This document shows positions 8,735 through 17,179 of a stretch of 64,000 bases of DNA, one piece after another. Each line of letters opens with the position of its first letter. The first letter of the stretch is position 1. This DNA comes from Nostoc sp. NMS7. GTDB taxonomy: Bacteria; Cyanobacteriota; Cyanobacteriia; Cyanobacteriales; Nostocaceae. The position numbers and the translations under genes are program-made. Below the pieces are notes generated by a model. The model ran no database searches and was not told where the DNA came from. It saw only the letters and a program-made list of their open reading frames with translations. The stretch covers positions 52,492-116,491 of the forward strand of contig NZ_JABXKJ010000227.1 in assembly GCF_017115085.1 (NCBI RefSeq), given 5' to 3'.

Positions 8735-9793
8735 TTACTTACGTTTTAGTGGAATCCCCCAAATCTTGATTTGTCGATCAAATCCACCACTGGCAAGAAT
8801 TTTACCATTTGGACTAAAAGCGATCGCACTTACCCAGTCTGTATGTCCAGTCAGTGTATTTATTAACTCACCTGTAGTTAAATTCCACAACTTAATTCCA
8901 TCTCTACCGGCACTAGCAAGGGTTTCTCCATCGGGATTAATGGCGATCGCATTCACCCAGTTATTATGTCCTATAAGCGTGCGGACTAATTCTCCAGTAT
9001 TAATATTCCACAGTTTTATGGTGCGATCGCGGCTAGCAGTAACTAATGTTTGTCCATCGGGTGTAAAGATGACAGCGCTAACAGCATTAGAATGAGCTAC
9101 AAATTCACTGATTAATTTACCAGTACTCAAATTCCACAGCTTGATTACACCCTTATTATCACCACTAGCCAAGGTCTGTCCATCAGGACTAATCGCTAGG
9201 GTATAAATCAAATTATCAAAACTTACGAGAGTACCAAGTGGGCGTTGCTGTAGCAAATCCCACAGACGAATCCCATCCAAACCTCCACTGATGAGAACTT
9301 TACTATCAGGAGATACCGCTAAAGATAATACATTACTGGTATGTCCGACAAAAGAGCGGCTAAATTTTAAATTTTTCAGGCTCCAGAGGTTAATCGTATT
9401 ATCATCACTACAGCTAGCGAGGGTTTGCCCATCTGGGGAAATTAATAAAGATTCTACGGCTGCATTGTGTGCTTTGGTAATATTCCCCAAATTTTTGCCG
9501 TTTACTGGATTCCACAGGCGAATTACACCCTCGTTTTCTGCACCTCCACTCACAAGAATTTTGCTATCTGGACTGAAAGCAAGGGATTTAACAGTTCCAT
9601 TATGTCCTTTGAGTGTGTAAAGTAGTTGGGCATTATTAGCAAAGCTGTTGCTAGTTTGGGAGTTTGGCGTTATTTCAATGGCAGCATCAGCCTGATGAAT
9701 GTAAAACCCTTCCCAGGTAGTCACTGGAAGGGCAACAGCTGCGATAAATCCCAGGATAATATACCGCCGCAGAAAATTACCCTCACTACTCAC
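8735..9793 (-). CDS. Membrane-anchored WD40 repeat protein
   Basis: A 352-residue protein starting with GTG (GAGG lies 7 nt upstream; no ATG nearby fits). Residues about 9-28 form a hydrophobic anchor (RYIILGFIAAVALPVTTWEG). From about residue 55 seven WD40 blades follow, each with the pattern GHxxxVxxLAxSPDGxxLASGxxDxxIKLWNLxTG. Seven blades would close one propeller, likely facing the periplasm or lumen. Such proteins act as interaction platforms; no catalytic domain is attached. A strong terminator follows directly. Confidence 0.85.
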   Translation of the reverse strand: MSSEGNFLRRYIILGFIAAVALPVTTWEGFYIHQADAAIEITPNSQTSNSFANNAQLLYTLKGHNGTVKSLAFSPDSKILVSGGAENEGVIRLWNPVNGKNLGNITKAHNAAVESLLISPDGQTLASCSDDNTINLWSLKNLKFSRSFVGHTSNVLSLAVSPDSKVLISGGLDGIRLWDLLQQRPLGTLVSFDNLIYTLAISPDGQTLASGDNKGVIKLWNLSTGKLISEFVAHSNAVSAVIFTPDGQTLVTASRDRTIKLWNINTGELVRTLIGHNNWVNAIAINPDGETLASAGRDGIKLWNLTTGELINTLTGHTDWVSAIAFSPNGKILASGGFDRQIKIWGIPLKRK

Positions 9794-10008
9794 TCTTTTT
9801 CCTCACTTTTATATATCCGGTTATCACAATCCATTTTGCAGAGTTATTTAAGTAAGTAGGCGAGAATAAATAAAACTATGTTAAGTAATGTTAAAAAAAA
9901 GAATTTGGCTCTTAGAGAGGGCTTTAGCTCTCAAAGTGGGGCTACAGCCGCTTACTACAAACCTTTAATTATTAACGCCCTTCTACTTAAGTAATAACTC
10001 TGTACTTT

Positions 10009-10302
10009 TTAAAGACGTGGTTTTTTCTTAGAAACACTTAACATTGGTAAAGGCGGACTAGAAGAACGAGAGGGCAAATAATGTTGTACTACAGGCTCCT
10101 CCGGTAGAGGACGACGCTGTTGCAAACGCCACAACTTAAAGGCTAGCGCTATCCCTGTCGTTCCCAAACCAAAAGCGAACAACGACCACTTATCATTGAA
10201 TCCGCCAATCAGAGCATCCATAACGCCCATCGTGATCAATACACTGATTAGTGGCTCTTTTCGGTAGGTTGACTTCAAAAAACGAGGTAATAGAGCATTC
10301 AT
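10009..10302 (-). CDS. Small membrane protein of unknown function
   Basis: A 97-residue protein read from the ATG at 10302; a GTG lies one codon upstream. Two hydrophobic stretches (LISVLITMGVMDALIGG and WSLFAFGLGTTGIALAFKLW) indicate two membrane helices, followed by a basic, Pro/Ser-rich tail (QQRRPLPEEP, then VSKKKPRL). I recognise no characterised family. It lies 326 bp downstream of the hli gene on the same strand. Confidence 0.65.
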   Translation of the reverse strand: MNALLPRFLKSTYRKEPLISVLITMGVMDALIGGFNDKWSLFAFGLGTTGIALAFKLWRLQQRRPLPEEPVVQHYLPSRSSSPPLPMLSVSKKKPRL

Positions 10303-10628
10303 CACAGCTTGGTTGGTTCCAGTTCACCTTTCGTGTATATTTATCAAGAATAGCTCACCCATAATTTGCCTTTCTTATCGAAGGCAGACACTAATTATGA
10401 TTTTCTTTAGTAGGGGAGGAAGTGTAGTCATTAATCGCCTTGCATATAGTAGTTGCAAGTCTATAATATTTCGATCACTAATAGCTATTTCGATTCCTCT
10501 CTTACTTACATTCTAGGGCAAAGTACTTCGCTATCAATTGTTAAAGTCAAAACCAACTGGTTGTTCCAGCTGGTTAAAACTCTTTTAACTACTAGCTTAC
10601 AGCTTCTACCTTGTGCTTATTGGTGGCA
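10303..10628. other. Intergenic region, nothing recognised
   Basis: A 326-bp AT-rich spacer between hli and the small membrane protein, both on the minus strand. Short plus-strand frames in it have no recognisable content. Confidence 0.5.
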
Positions 10629-10799
10629 CTACTTCAGACCCAGCCATGATAGCACCCCTTGATTGCTGACATATTCAATCACCACCGTCAAAGCGAACCC
10701 AATCATTGCGGCTCGACCATTCAAGCGTTCAGCATATTCATTAAAGCCAAACTTAGGCTCCTCTAGTTTAGGTGTAATCGTTGGTTGTGGTTGTGTCAT
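10629..10799 (-). CDS. hli: High-light-inducible protein (Hli / chlorophyll a/b-binding-like)
   Basis: A 56-residue protein. I choose the ATG at 10799 (MTQPQPTITP) because an AAGG site stands about 10 nt before it; the frame is open eight codons further upstream. The signature of the one-helix Hli/Scp family is clear: FNEYAERLNGRAAMIGFAL, with the chlorophyll-binding Glu, Asn and Arg of ERLNGRAAMIGF, then one membrane helix. Hlips bind chlorophyll and carotenoid in the thylakoid and protect photosystem assembly under high light and other stress. Single-gene unit; stress-dependent promoter expected but not seen. Confidence 0.92.
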   Translation of the reverse strand: MTQPQPTITPKLEEPKFGFNEYAERLNGRAAMIGFALTVVIEYVSNQGVLSWLGLK

Positions 10800-11223
10800 T
10801 TTTAAGAAACCTTTTTTCGGCAAACGGGAATTGATATCAGACTTCTGGCAGAAGCCTGGGAAAATGGAGATAAGCGGTAAAGGTTAAAGGAATTGACTCG
10901 TTCTTTTCCTTTTAACCTTTACCCTACACTTGGTAGCTAATGAGCTGATTGCAGTACTTGAATACCAAGATGACTTGAGAAATTCAGCAAAAGCTTCTTA
11001 GTAGAGAGCTATACAATCACTCTTTTAATAAATTGTTACTATTCTTTATATATTGTATAAATACTGGGGCAATAGTCAAGGGTAAGAGTTTGGGGCTACT
11101 CAGATTAAATTAAGAAACTTAGAACAGAGATTAGCTATCTCTAATACGGAACTAGCAAGACGGAAGTAGCAAGCTTGAGCTTGGCAGGCTACAGTTAAAC
11201 AAAAAAATTATCAGAGGCGGTAT
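10800..11223. other. Divergent promoter region between hli and ald
   Basis: A 424-bp AT-rich divergent spacer with several TATAAT-like stretches. No operator could be singled out and no gene is seen. Confidence 0.5.
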
Positions 11224-12312
11224 ATGGAAATTGGCGTTCCCAAGGAAAATAAGGATCAAGAGTTTCGGGTAGGGTTAAGTCCTTCGAGTGTGCGGGTGTT
11301 GCGAGAAAATGGTCATAGCATCTTTGTCCAGACGCAAGCAGGTAATGGTGCTGGATTCTCAGATGACGACTACAGAAGTGCTGGAGGCGAAATTGTCCCC
11401 ACATCAGAAACGGCTTGGAATCGAGAATTGGTTGTTAAAGTCAAAGAGCCTCTGACATCGGAGTATAAATTTTTGCAGAAAGGGCAGATATTATTTACTT
11501 ATTTACATTTAGCAGCCGATCGCAAATTGACAGAGCATTTAATTGATTGTGGCACTTGTGCGATCGCTTACGAAACCGTAGAACAACTTGGTGCTAACAA
11601 ATTACCCTTGCTCACCCCGATGAGTGTGATTGCTGGTCGGCTAGCAGTACAATTTGGGGCAAGATTCCTAGAACGTCAGCAAGGTGGTAGAGGTGTTCTT
11701 TTGGGTGGTGTACCTGGAGTCAAACCAGGAAAAGTAGTAATTTTAGGTGGTGGCGTTGTTGGCACAGAAGCAGCTAAAATTGCTGTGGGTCTGGGTGCGA
11801 TCGTGCAAATTTTAGATGTAAGTGTCGAGCGCTTATCTTACTTAGAAACCCTCTTTGGCTCTAGAGTCGAATTGCTTTACAGCAACTCTGCCCATATTGA
11901 AGCCGCCGTCATTGAAGCCGATTTGCTCATTGGTGCAGTGTTAGTGTTAGGACGTAGGGCACCAATACTAGTATCGCGTCAATTGGTCAAACAAATGCGT
12001 CCTGGTTCTGTAATCGTTGATGTTGCTGTTGACCAAGGCGGTTGCATAGAAACCTTACATCCTACATCCCACACAAATCCGGTATATGTTGAAGAGGGTG
12101 TGGTGCATTATGGTGTTCCCAATATGCCAGGAGCAGTACCTTGGACAGCAACCCAGGCACTCAATAATAGTACATTACCTTATGTTGTCCAGTTGGCGAA
12201 TTTGGGAATTTTGGCACTGGAAGTTAACCCAGCATTAGCTAGGGGTGTGAATGTGCAGAATCATCGCTTAGTGCATCCTGCTGTACAACTGGTATTCCCT
12301 GATTTGGTATAA
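11224..12312 (+). CDS. ald: Alanine dehydrogenase
   Basis: A 362-residue protein, the usual length for L-alanine dehydrogenase, which interconverts L-alanine with pyruvate and ammonium using NAD. Visible are the N-terminal family signature (MEIGVPKENKDQEFRVGLSP), the substrate lysine in VKVKEP (Lys74), the catalytic His95 in YLHLAAD, and the NAD-binding Rossmann motif VVILGGGVVGTEAA (171-184). VDVAVDQGG lies before the C-terminal helix. GAGG upstream of the ATG serves as ribosome site. In diazotrophic filamentous cyanobacteria this enzyme takes part in nitrogen metabolism. The gene stands alone. Confidence 0.95.
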   Translation: MEIGVPKENKDQEFRVGLSPSSVRVLRENGHSIFVQTQAGNGAGFSDDDYRSAGGEIVPTSETAWNRELVVKVKEPLTSEYKFLQKGQILFTYLHLAADRKLTEHLIDCGTCAIAYETVEQLGANKLPLLTPMSVIAGRLAVQFGARFLERQQGGRGVLLGGVPGVKPGKVVILGGGVVGTEAAKIAVGLGAIVQILDVSVERLSYLETLFGSRVELLYSNSAHIEAAVIEADLLIGAVLVLGRRAPILVSRQLVKQMRPGSVIVDVAVDQGGCIETLHPTSHTNPVYVEEGVVHYGVPNMPGAVPWTATQALNNSTLPYVVQLANLGILALEVNPALARGVNVQNHRLVHPAVQLVFPDLV

Positions 12313-12613
12313 GGTGTGCAAGTATTAGGCGATCGCTTATTTTAATAGAGGTAGTTCTCTACAATCAGACTAATTTTCTTGCCAAATGCGCGGATGGGTA
12401 GGTGTACAAAATGAGAAGGGGCAAAAAATGGCTGCATCTCCATCTATACAAGACTTTGAGGGCAATTTTACTTTAAAAACATCCGCGCACCTTATGGGAA
12501 CTATGTTTCAGCGATTTGCATCTTGTGCTATGACTATTCTTTGTGTTATCATTTAGTCCTTAGCGCAACTGAACCTTGAAAACCAAATACAACAGGGCTT
12601 TCAGACACCAGCC
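12313..12613 (+). other. Likely CRISPR leader region
   Basis: A 301-bp stretch between ald and the first CRISPR repeat. The repeats end in ATTGAAAC, the usual 5' handle of crRNAs, and the degenerate repeat is at the right end. The array is therefore probably transcribed rightward from this region. No cas gene is present here or anywhere in the window. Confidence 0.5.
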
Positions 12614-13008
12614 ATTGCAATTTACCAAAATCCTTATTAGGGATTGAAACCCTTTGGTGGAGGGGGTGGAGGGGGTGGAGGGGGTGATTGCAATTTACCA
12701 AAATCCTTATTAGGGATTGAAACTGATGCCCAACCAACTTGAACTTTCGGAAATAATATTGCAATTTACCAAAATCCTTATTAGGGATTGAAACCAATAT
12801 TTACTGTTGGTGGAGCCGCACTCAAATTGCAATTTACCAAAATCCCTATTAGGGATTGAAACTCTACAGGTTGCGACTTAGTAAGACAGCAGTTAATCAC
12901 GCCAAATTGCAATTTACCAAAATCCCTATTAGGGATTGAAACTTAGCCTTCTCTGCGCTAGCAAGTCCTAATTCAAATTGCAATTTACCAAAATCCCTAT
13001 TAGGGATT
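12614..13008 (+). CRISPR. CRISPR array, six 37-nt repeats and five spacers, last repeat truncated
   Basis: Repeats at 12614-12650, 12687-12723, 12758-12794, 12826-12862, 12906-12942 and 12977-13008 begin ATTGCAATTTACC and end TTAGGGATTGAAAC. The last lacks the final five bases. Spacers are 36, 34, 31, 43 and 34 nt. The first three repeats have TCCTTATT and the last three TCCCTATT. The latter makes the core AATCCCTA-T-TAGGGATT a perfect stem; the former still pairs in RNA through G-U. The first spacer is a short tandem repeat (GTGGAGGGG units). Apparent ORFs reading through the array are artefacts. Confidence 0.95.
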
Positions 13009-13010
13009 CC

Positions 13011-13130
13011 CGAAGTAAAGAAGCATTTGCAACTTTGATGAATATGAGGCTGGAAGACACGCGGGTATATCAGGAAGCAGTGGAAGAAAAAGTGCGATCG
13101 CTCATTCTACTTCTATATCAGAAACTTGAT
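13011..13130 (+). pseudogene. C-terminal remnant of a Rpn/DUF4351-type protein
   Basis: Directly after the truncated last CRISPR repeat, the frame reads SKEAFATLMNMRLEDTRVYQ, then EAVEEKVRSLILLL. The LEDTRVYQEA..E pattern is typical of the tail of Rpn/PD-(D/E)XK transposase-like proteins of cyanobacteria (compare TRVYQEG in the gene at 34415). There is no start, and the rest of the gene is absent. The junction suggests that the array end and this gene were joined by a deletion. Confidence 0.4.
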
Positions 13131-13148
13131 CATCTAATTCTCCTAGTA

Positions 13149-13180
13149 TTGACATTTGTATATACAAACGTTACTATAAT
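13149..13180 (+). promoter_or_regulatory. brnTA promoter with palindromic operator
   Basis: A TTGACA (13149-13154) and a TATAAT (13175-13180) bracket a perfect 14-bp palindrome TTTGTATATACAAA (13155-13168). The 20-bp spacing is longer than ideal, and the TATAAT is only 2 nt from the brnT ATG, so the transcript would be leaderless or another -10 is used. The palindrome is a good candidate for autoregulation by BrnA, as known for brnTA operons. Confidence 0.55.
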
Positions 13181-13182
13181 AT

Positions 13183-13485
13183 ATGACAGAGGCTGTATCG
13201 GGCTTTGACTGGGATGATGGAAATATTGAAAAATGCCAAAAGCACGGAGTCTCATTAGAGGAAATTGAAGCTTTGTTTCTTGATAAAAGTCTTAGGATTT
13301 CACCTGATATAAAGCACTCTGAAAGTGAGGATAGATTTATTGCAACAGGTGTATCAATCAAAGGTAAATATATTTTCGTAGGATTTACATTTCGGGAAAA
13401 GCAAGGAAAAAGGTTAATTAGACCTATCAGCACTCGTTATATGAGAGAGAAAGAGGCAAAAAAATATGAAGAAAATATTTCCTAG
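13183..13485 (+). CDS. brnT: BrnT-family ribonuclease toxin
   Basis: A 100-residue protein with the BrnT pattern: FDWDDGNIEKCQKHGVSLEE at the N-terminus, SESEDRFIATG in the middle, and IRPISTRYMREKEAKKYEE at the end. BrnT toxins have a RelE-like fold and cleave RNA to stop translation. The antitoxin gene overlaps its 3' end by 20 bp, the usual order for brnTA. Transcription probably starts at the palindromic promoter just upstream. No damage is visible, so the module looks intact. Confidence 0.88.
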   Translation: MTEAVSGFDWDDGNIEKCQKHGVSLEEIEALFLDKSLRISPDIKHSESEDRFIATGVSIKGKYIFVGFTFREKQGKRLIRPISTRYMREKEAKKYEENIS

Positions 13486-13714
13486 AATCAAAACCGATGA
13501 AGAATTAGAAAGCCTACTAGATGAAGATTTATCAGATTATCTTCATGAAGACAACTTTAAGCCCGTTACTTTTGAATTTCAGCCTAAAGACAAAACTGTA
13601 AATCTAAGAGTGTCAGAGGAAATGCTAGAAACAGTTAAAACTGTATCTAAAAAAGAAGGTATTTCTTACCAAAAGTATATCCGAAGGGCAATAGAAAGGT
13701 CTTTGGGTGAATAA
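13466..13714 (+). CDS. brnA: BrnA-family antitoxin
   Basis: An 82-residue acidic protein with a BrnA-like C-terminus of ribbon-helix-helix type (VNLRVSEEMLETVKTVSKKE, then GISYQKYIRRAIERSL). It neutralises BrnT and represses its own operon by binding operator DNA. It overlaps brnT by 20 bp in another frame and is followed by a clear terminator. Confidence 0.87.
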   Translation: MKKIFPRIKTDEELESLLDEDLSDYLHEDNFKPVTFEFQPKDKTVNLRVSEEMLETVKTVSKKEGISYQKYIRRAIERSLGE

Positions 13715-13758
13715 ATAATTAAAAAATCGCACAATACTAGCAATCAAAATTAAATTTT

Positions 13759-13799
13759 GTAGAGTAGGCATAGCTTTGAACCTATTCTACATTTTTTTT
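13759..13799 (+). terminator. Intrinsic terminator of brnTA
   Basis: GTAGAGTAGG (13759-13768) pairs with CCTATTCTAC (13781-13790) with one G-U pair, followed by eight T residues. Confidence 0.8.
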
Positions 13800-13868
13800 G
13801 CAATGCCCCAGTCTGCTAGCTGCGATCGCTGATTTGTAAAGGCAGTTACAAGGTCAATCGGTAGATTC

Positions 13869-14003
13869 CTAAGTTAACTTTCTCGTTATTCTAATATCTT
13901 GAAGCTTAATATTTTCGGCAATCAGCTTTTGAGCGCGAACTTCAATTTTTGTTTGACGTGCTGGTGGGAGTTTTTCCATTACATCACTCAGTTTTATTGC
14001 CAT
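13869..14003 (-). pseudogene. Truncated XRE-type antitoxin
   Basis: From the ATG at 14003 (AAAGGAA about 9 nt upstream) the frame gives 44 residues: MAIKLSDVMEKLPPARQTKI, then EVRAQKLIAEN. KLPPxRQxKIExRAxxLIAEE is the typical N-terminus of HigA-like XRE antitoxins, which continue with a helix-turn-helix. Here the frame ends before it, so the DNA-binding part is missing. No toxin partner is seen beside it. Confidence 0.6.
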
Positions 14004-14309
14004 AACTTCATTTTCCTTTAAGTAACTGGGCAAACTAAGAATAATCATTAAACAGTAGCTTGACAACAAATATGAATATTAACAATCAAGATATTCTCAG
14101 TGGCGAAATAATTCCTGTGTAGCAAAGCAGCTAATGCCATCATTAAAATTAGTGATTATGATCTGAAATCCGTGCCTTATAATCAATTAATATCAATTAT
14201 TGGCTTCAAAGATAAAGAAGCAATTGGAGGAATGTTACATTGAACAAATTATCGATTGATTTTTAAGTCTCTATTCCATCCAGCTATTAAATAACACCTA
14301 ACGGAATAG
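14004..14309. other. Intergenic region with an unrecognised ORF fragment
   Basis: A 306-bp spacer. A startless plus-strand frame at about 14114-14242 reads ISDYDLKSVPYNQLISIIGF with a TGA after GGMLH. It looks protein-like but I do not recognise it; with the neighbours it suggests decaying accessory DNA. Confidence 0.35.
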
Positions 14310-16133
14310 TTAAATTGCAATATCTGCGGCAAATTTCCTTAAATTCTCCTGTCGCCACTTAGCATCAGCTTTGCGATTTGTCCGCACCTCCAAAACCCGA
14401 ATTCCCGTAGTTGCAAGCGGGTTTAATCTTTCCTGCAACTGCTGCCAAGAAGTAATCAATTCATGCTGCACATTATAAGTAGCACATAACTCAGCAAAAT
14501 CAATATCCTGGGGAGTGCCAAAAAACTCTTCAAATGGTGGTTCAAACTTGGCAATGGGTAACATTTCAAAAATACCACCACCATTGTTATTGATTAACAC
14601 AATCGTCAGATGTCCGACAAACTTTTTGCGGATTAAAAAACCATTGGTGTCATGCAACAGCGCTAAATCTCCTGTTAACATCACACTACTTTGCTGGCGA
14701 TGTGCCATTCCTAAAGCTGTGGATAATGTGCCATCAATGCCATTTGCACCCCGGTTAAAGTGCGATCGCACTCCTAAATTATTTGGTTTCCAGAAATATT
14801 CCACATCCCGTACAGGCATACTATTGGAAATAAACAGAGGTGTTCCTGGCGGTAAAATCTCAGAAATTAACCAAGCTGCTTTACTCTCAATGATTTCATC
14901 TATTTTCTCCATCGTCTGGTCAACAACTAACCTAACCTGAGTTTCCGCATCACACCATTTCTTTCCATAGTCTGAGGAGAAAGATGAATTTCTCTCTTCT
15001 ACTTTAATATCTTCTACAGATATCCGTAAATGCGTCGTTCTCCCATGCAAAGGGTCGAGGTTTTGATCACTATTATCAATTACCCAACGTCGGGGTTGGG
15101 TTGCATCTATCCAGTTACGCAGTTCTTTACTTATAGGCATTTCACCCACCTGAATCACCATTTCGGGCGCTAACTGCTTTGCTAGTTGCTGATTTCGCAA
15201 AATCAGGTCATAAGTGGAAATCAAATAAGGGTTGAGTTCGGCATAATTTCTGACTGGGGAGAGTCCCTCAGCTAGCACAGGCCATTGGAGAGTTTGGGAA
15301 AGGTGCGCGATCGCTCTACAATACTCCTGTGGTTGCTGTGGTTGGGCAACACCTGCGATAATAATGCCGCGATCGCATTTCTTCCATTCTTGGGGTATGG
15401 GGCATGGGGCACTTGTACTGACTTGTACTGAGCGATGTCGAAGTAGCGTTGTCGTTGGCGCAGCCTCTCGTAGAGAAGTATAGGGCATGGGGCATGGGTT
15501 TGCTATACCTGCGAAGAAGTCTTCAGGTTGAAACTGGGACTGTAAATAACTCAAGTCAGTTCCATCAGGAAGAGGCGCTAAGGGATCGCGAAAGGGAATA
15601 TTCAAATGTACTGGCCCCTTTGTCGGAGTTTGCGCTCTTTCCCAGCTATGAATAACAATTTGTCGCAGATAAGCTAGCATTCCCATGTCGGCGGAGGGTA
15701 AAGCTAATTCTGTTTGCCAATTTGGGTAGTTTCCATATAATCTCAATTGATCTACAGTTTGCCCAGAGTGACAATCTCGCAATTCTGGCGGTCTATCAGT
15801 GGTTAATATCAACAGTGGTACGCGACTATATGAGGCTTCAATGACTGCTGAATAAAAATTTGCTCCTGCTGTACCAGAGGTGCAAACAAGTACCACAGGG
15901 CGTCCCGTTGCTTGAGCTTGTCCCAAAGCAAAAAAGGCGGCGGAACGTTCATCAAGAATGGAAATCGCTTCAATTTCAGGTACTTGTTCAGCAAAAGCGA
16001 TCGCTAGGGGTGTAGAGCGTGATCCAGGACAAATGATCGCACAAGTCAATCCCAACCGCTTTAGTGTCTCTGTTAAAATATAAGCCCAAACTTGATTAAC
16101 ATTTTTAAAGGCGATCGGTATCAAATCAGACAT
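14310..16133 (-). CDS. menD: MenD, SEPHCHC synthase
   Basis: A 607-residue ThDP-dependent enzyme that joins 2-oxoglutarate to isochorismate in phylloquinone/menaquinone synthesis. I choose the ATG at 16133 (MSDLIPIAFKN) over a TTG three codons upstream. The N-terminal motif CAIICPGSRSTPLAIAF and TSGTAGANFYSAVIEA support the family, as do the ThDP/Mg motif TGDLALLHD and NNNGGGIFEMLPIA near the end. In cyanobacteria the product is the precursor of the photosystem I quinone. Odd: nucleotides 15391-15498 are a dispersed intergenic repeat read in frame, adding about 35 residues between FFAGI and CDRGIIIAG. Confidence 0.95.
   Translation of the reverse strand: MSDLIPIAFKNVNQVWAYILTETLKRLGLTCAIICPGSRSTPLAIAFAEQVPEIEAISILDERSAAFFALGQAQATGRPVVLVCTSGTAGANFYSAVIEASYSRVPLLILTTDRPPELRDCHSGQTVDQLRLYGNYPNWQTELALPSADMGMLAYLRQIVIHSWERAQTPTKGPVHLNIPFRDPLAPLPDGTDLSYLQSQFQPEDFFAGIANPCPMPYTSLREAAPTTTLLRHRSVQVSTSAPCPIPQEWKKCDRGIIIAGVAQPQQPQEYCRAIAHLSQTLQWPVLAEGLSPVRNYAELNPYLISTYDLILRNQQLAKQLAPEMVIQVGEMPISKELRNWIDATQPRRWVIDNSDQNLDPLHGRTTHLRISVEDIKVEERNSSFSSDYGKKWCDAETQVRLVVDQTMEKIDEIIESKAAWLISEILPPGTPLFISNSMPVRDVEYFWKPNNLGVRSHFNRGANGIDGTLSTALGMAHRQQSSVMLTGDLALLHDTNGFLIRKKFVGHLTIVLINNNGGGIFEMLPIAKFEPPFEEFFGTPQDIDFAELCATYNVQHELITSWQQLQERLNPLATTGIRVLEVRTNRKADAKWRQENLRKFAADIAI
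15391..15498. repeat. Dispersed repeat inserted in frame in menD
   Basis: The block has GGGGCATGGGGCA, a duplicated ACTTGTACTG, then GTTGGCGCAGCCTCTCGTAG and GAGAAGTATAGGGC, the same units seen between genes at 7061-7160 and 50489-50594. On the minus strand it is translated (SLREAAPTTTLL, TSAPCPIP) without a stop. Confidence 0.88.
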
Positions 16134-16262
16134 AGCTATCAAACAATCTGAAATTTTAGATTTTGTCTAGGGAAATTCAATTTAAAATCCATCTGGGAAA
16201 TAAAATCTCCAAACAAGCTTGTTCCACTTTCTACAAAATTCACAATTTCCTCTCAAACTCTT

Positions 16263-16631
16263 ATGGACTGCATTCATTTAACGGGAATTCGCGGCTATGG
16301 CTACACTGGATATCTACGAGAAGAACAGGTGCTAGGGCAATGGTTTGAGGTGGATGTCAAGTTATGGTTGGATATCTCCAGAGCGGCCAAGACTGACGCG
16401 ATCGAAGACACTTTAGATTATCGCAGCGTCATTAACTTGATACAACATCTGGTCAAAACATCTAAATTTGCTTTGGTGGAGAAATTGGTAGCAACGATCG
16501 CAGATTCTATTCTCCAAGAATGCGATCGTGTAACCCAAGTTCAAGTCACTCTCAGCAAACCTGCCGCACCTATTCCAGACTTTAGTGGCAAAATTAGTAT
16601 TGAACTAACTAAAAGTAAGTCCAACCTCTAA
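16263..16631 (+). CDS. folB: Dihydroneopterin aldolase
   Basis: A 122-residue protein of standard FolB length. It has the start MDCIHLTGIRGYGYTGYLRE, the substrate glutamate region and FEVDVKLWLDI. DTLDYRSVINLIQ and LVEKLVATIADSIL follow, all in the expected order. It makes 6-hydroxymethyl-dihydropterin for folate synthesis, probably as an octamer in the cytoplasm. It is divergent from menD with a 129-bp spacer and has no operon partner downstream. Confidence 0.93.
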   Translation: MDCIHLTGIRGYGYTGYLREEQVLGQWFEVDVKLWLDISRAAKTDAIEDTLDYRSVINLIQHLVKTSKFALVEKLVATIADSILQECDRVTQVQVTLSKPAAPIPDFSGKISIELTKSKSNL

Positions 16632-17179
16632 ATCACAAAACGCGTTTTTTGTCAATATCTATAAACCAGCGAAAAGAGGGGGTTTATGTGGTGCGAGGAA
16701 GGATGTTACAAAGAGTATCTTTCCTGCCATTGCCCTCATCACCTACTCTTTCTCAAAAAGCGAAAAAATCACCTGAGCTGCTGATGAACATTTAAAAGGA
16801 TGTTTGTAAAATCTCAAGTTGTATAAAGATCCCCCCAAACCCACGTCACATACTTTATACTTTTCTTCAGAAAAATTCTTGTATATTTATATATTTATAT
16901 TTGTGAAAATCAGTTTTTAATTTTTGGTAATTTCGTGGGAATTTATATGCAATGTTGATGACATGATATTAACTACCTGGACTAATCATAATTAGCTTTG
17001 CCAAGCTAAAAATTATCGGTGCTTAATAACACCTTATTTGATCATTAGTTAATACTTGTATTAAACAAGAACACAAGGGAGTTTGAGATTGTTTATGATT
17101 GAGATATTAATCACTTTGAGATTGAGTTGACACTGACAACAAAAATCTGAACCTTAGCAAACAAACACTTTATTATAAC
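16632..17179. other. Intergenic region, AT-rich, nothing recognised
   Basis: A 548-bp stretch with a run of TATATTTATA near 16883-16900 and no supported ORF, RNA gene or repeat family. Confidence 0.5.

Noticed and set aside
12549..12797. 82-codon minus-strand frame with VSIPNKDFGKLQ repeated
   Set aside because: It is a translation of CRISPR repeats; the repeated peptide comes from the 37-nt repeat, not from a gene.
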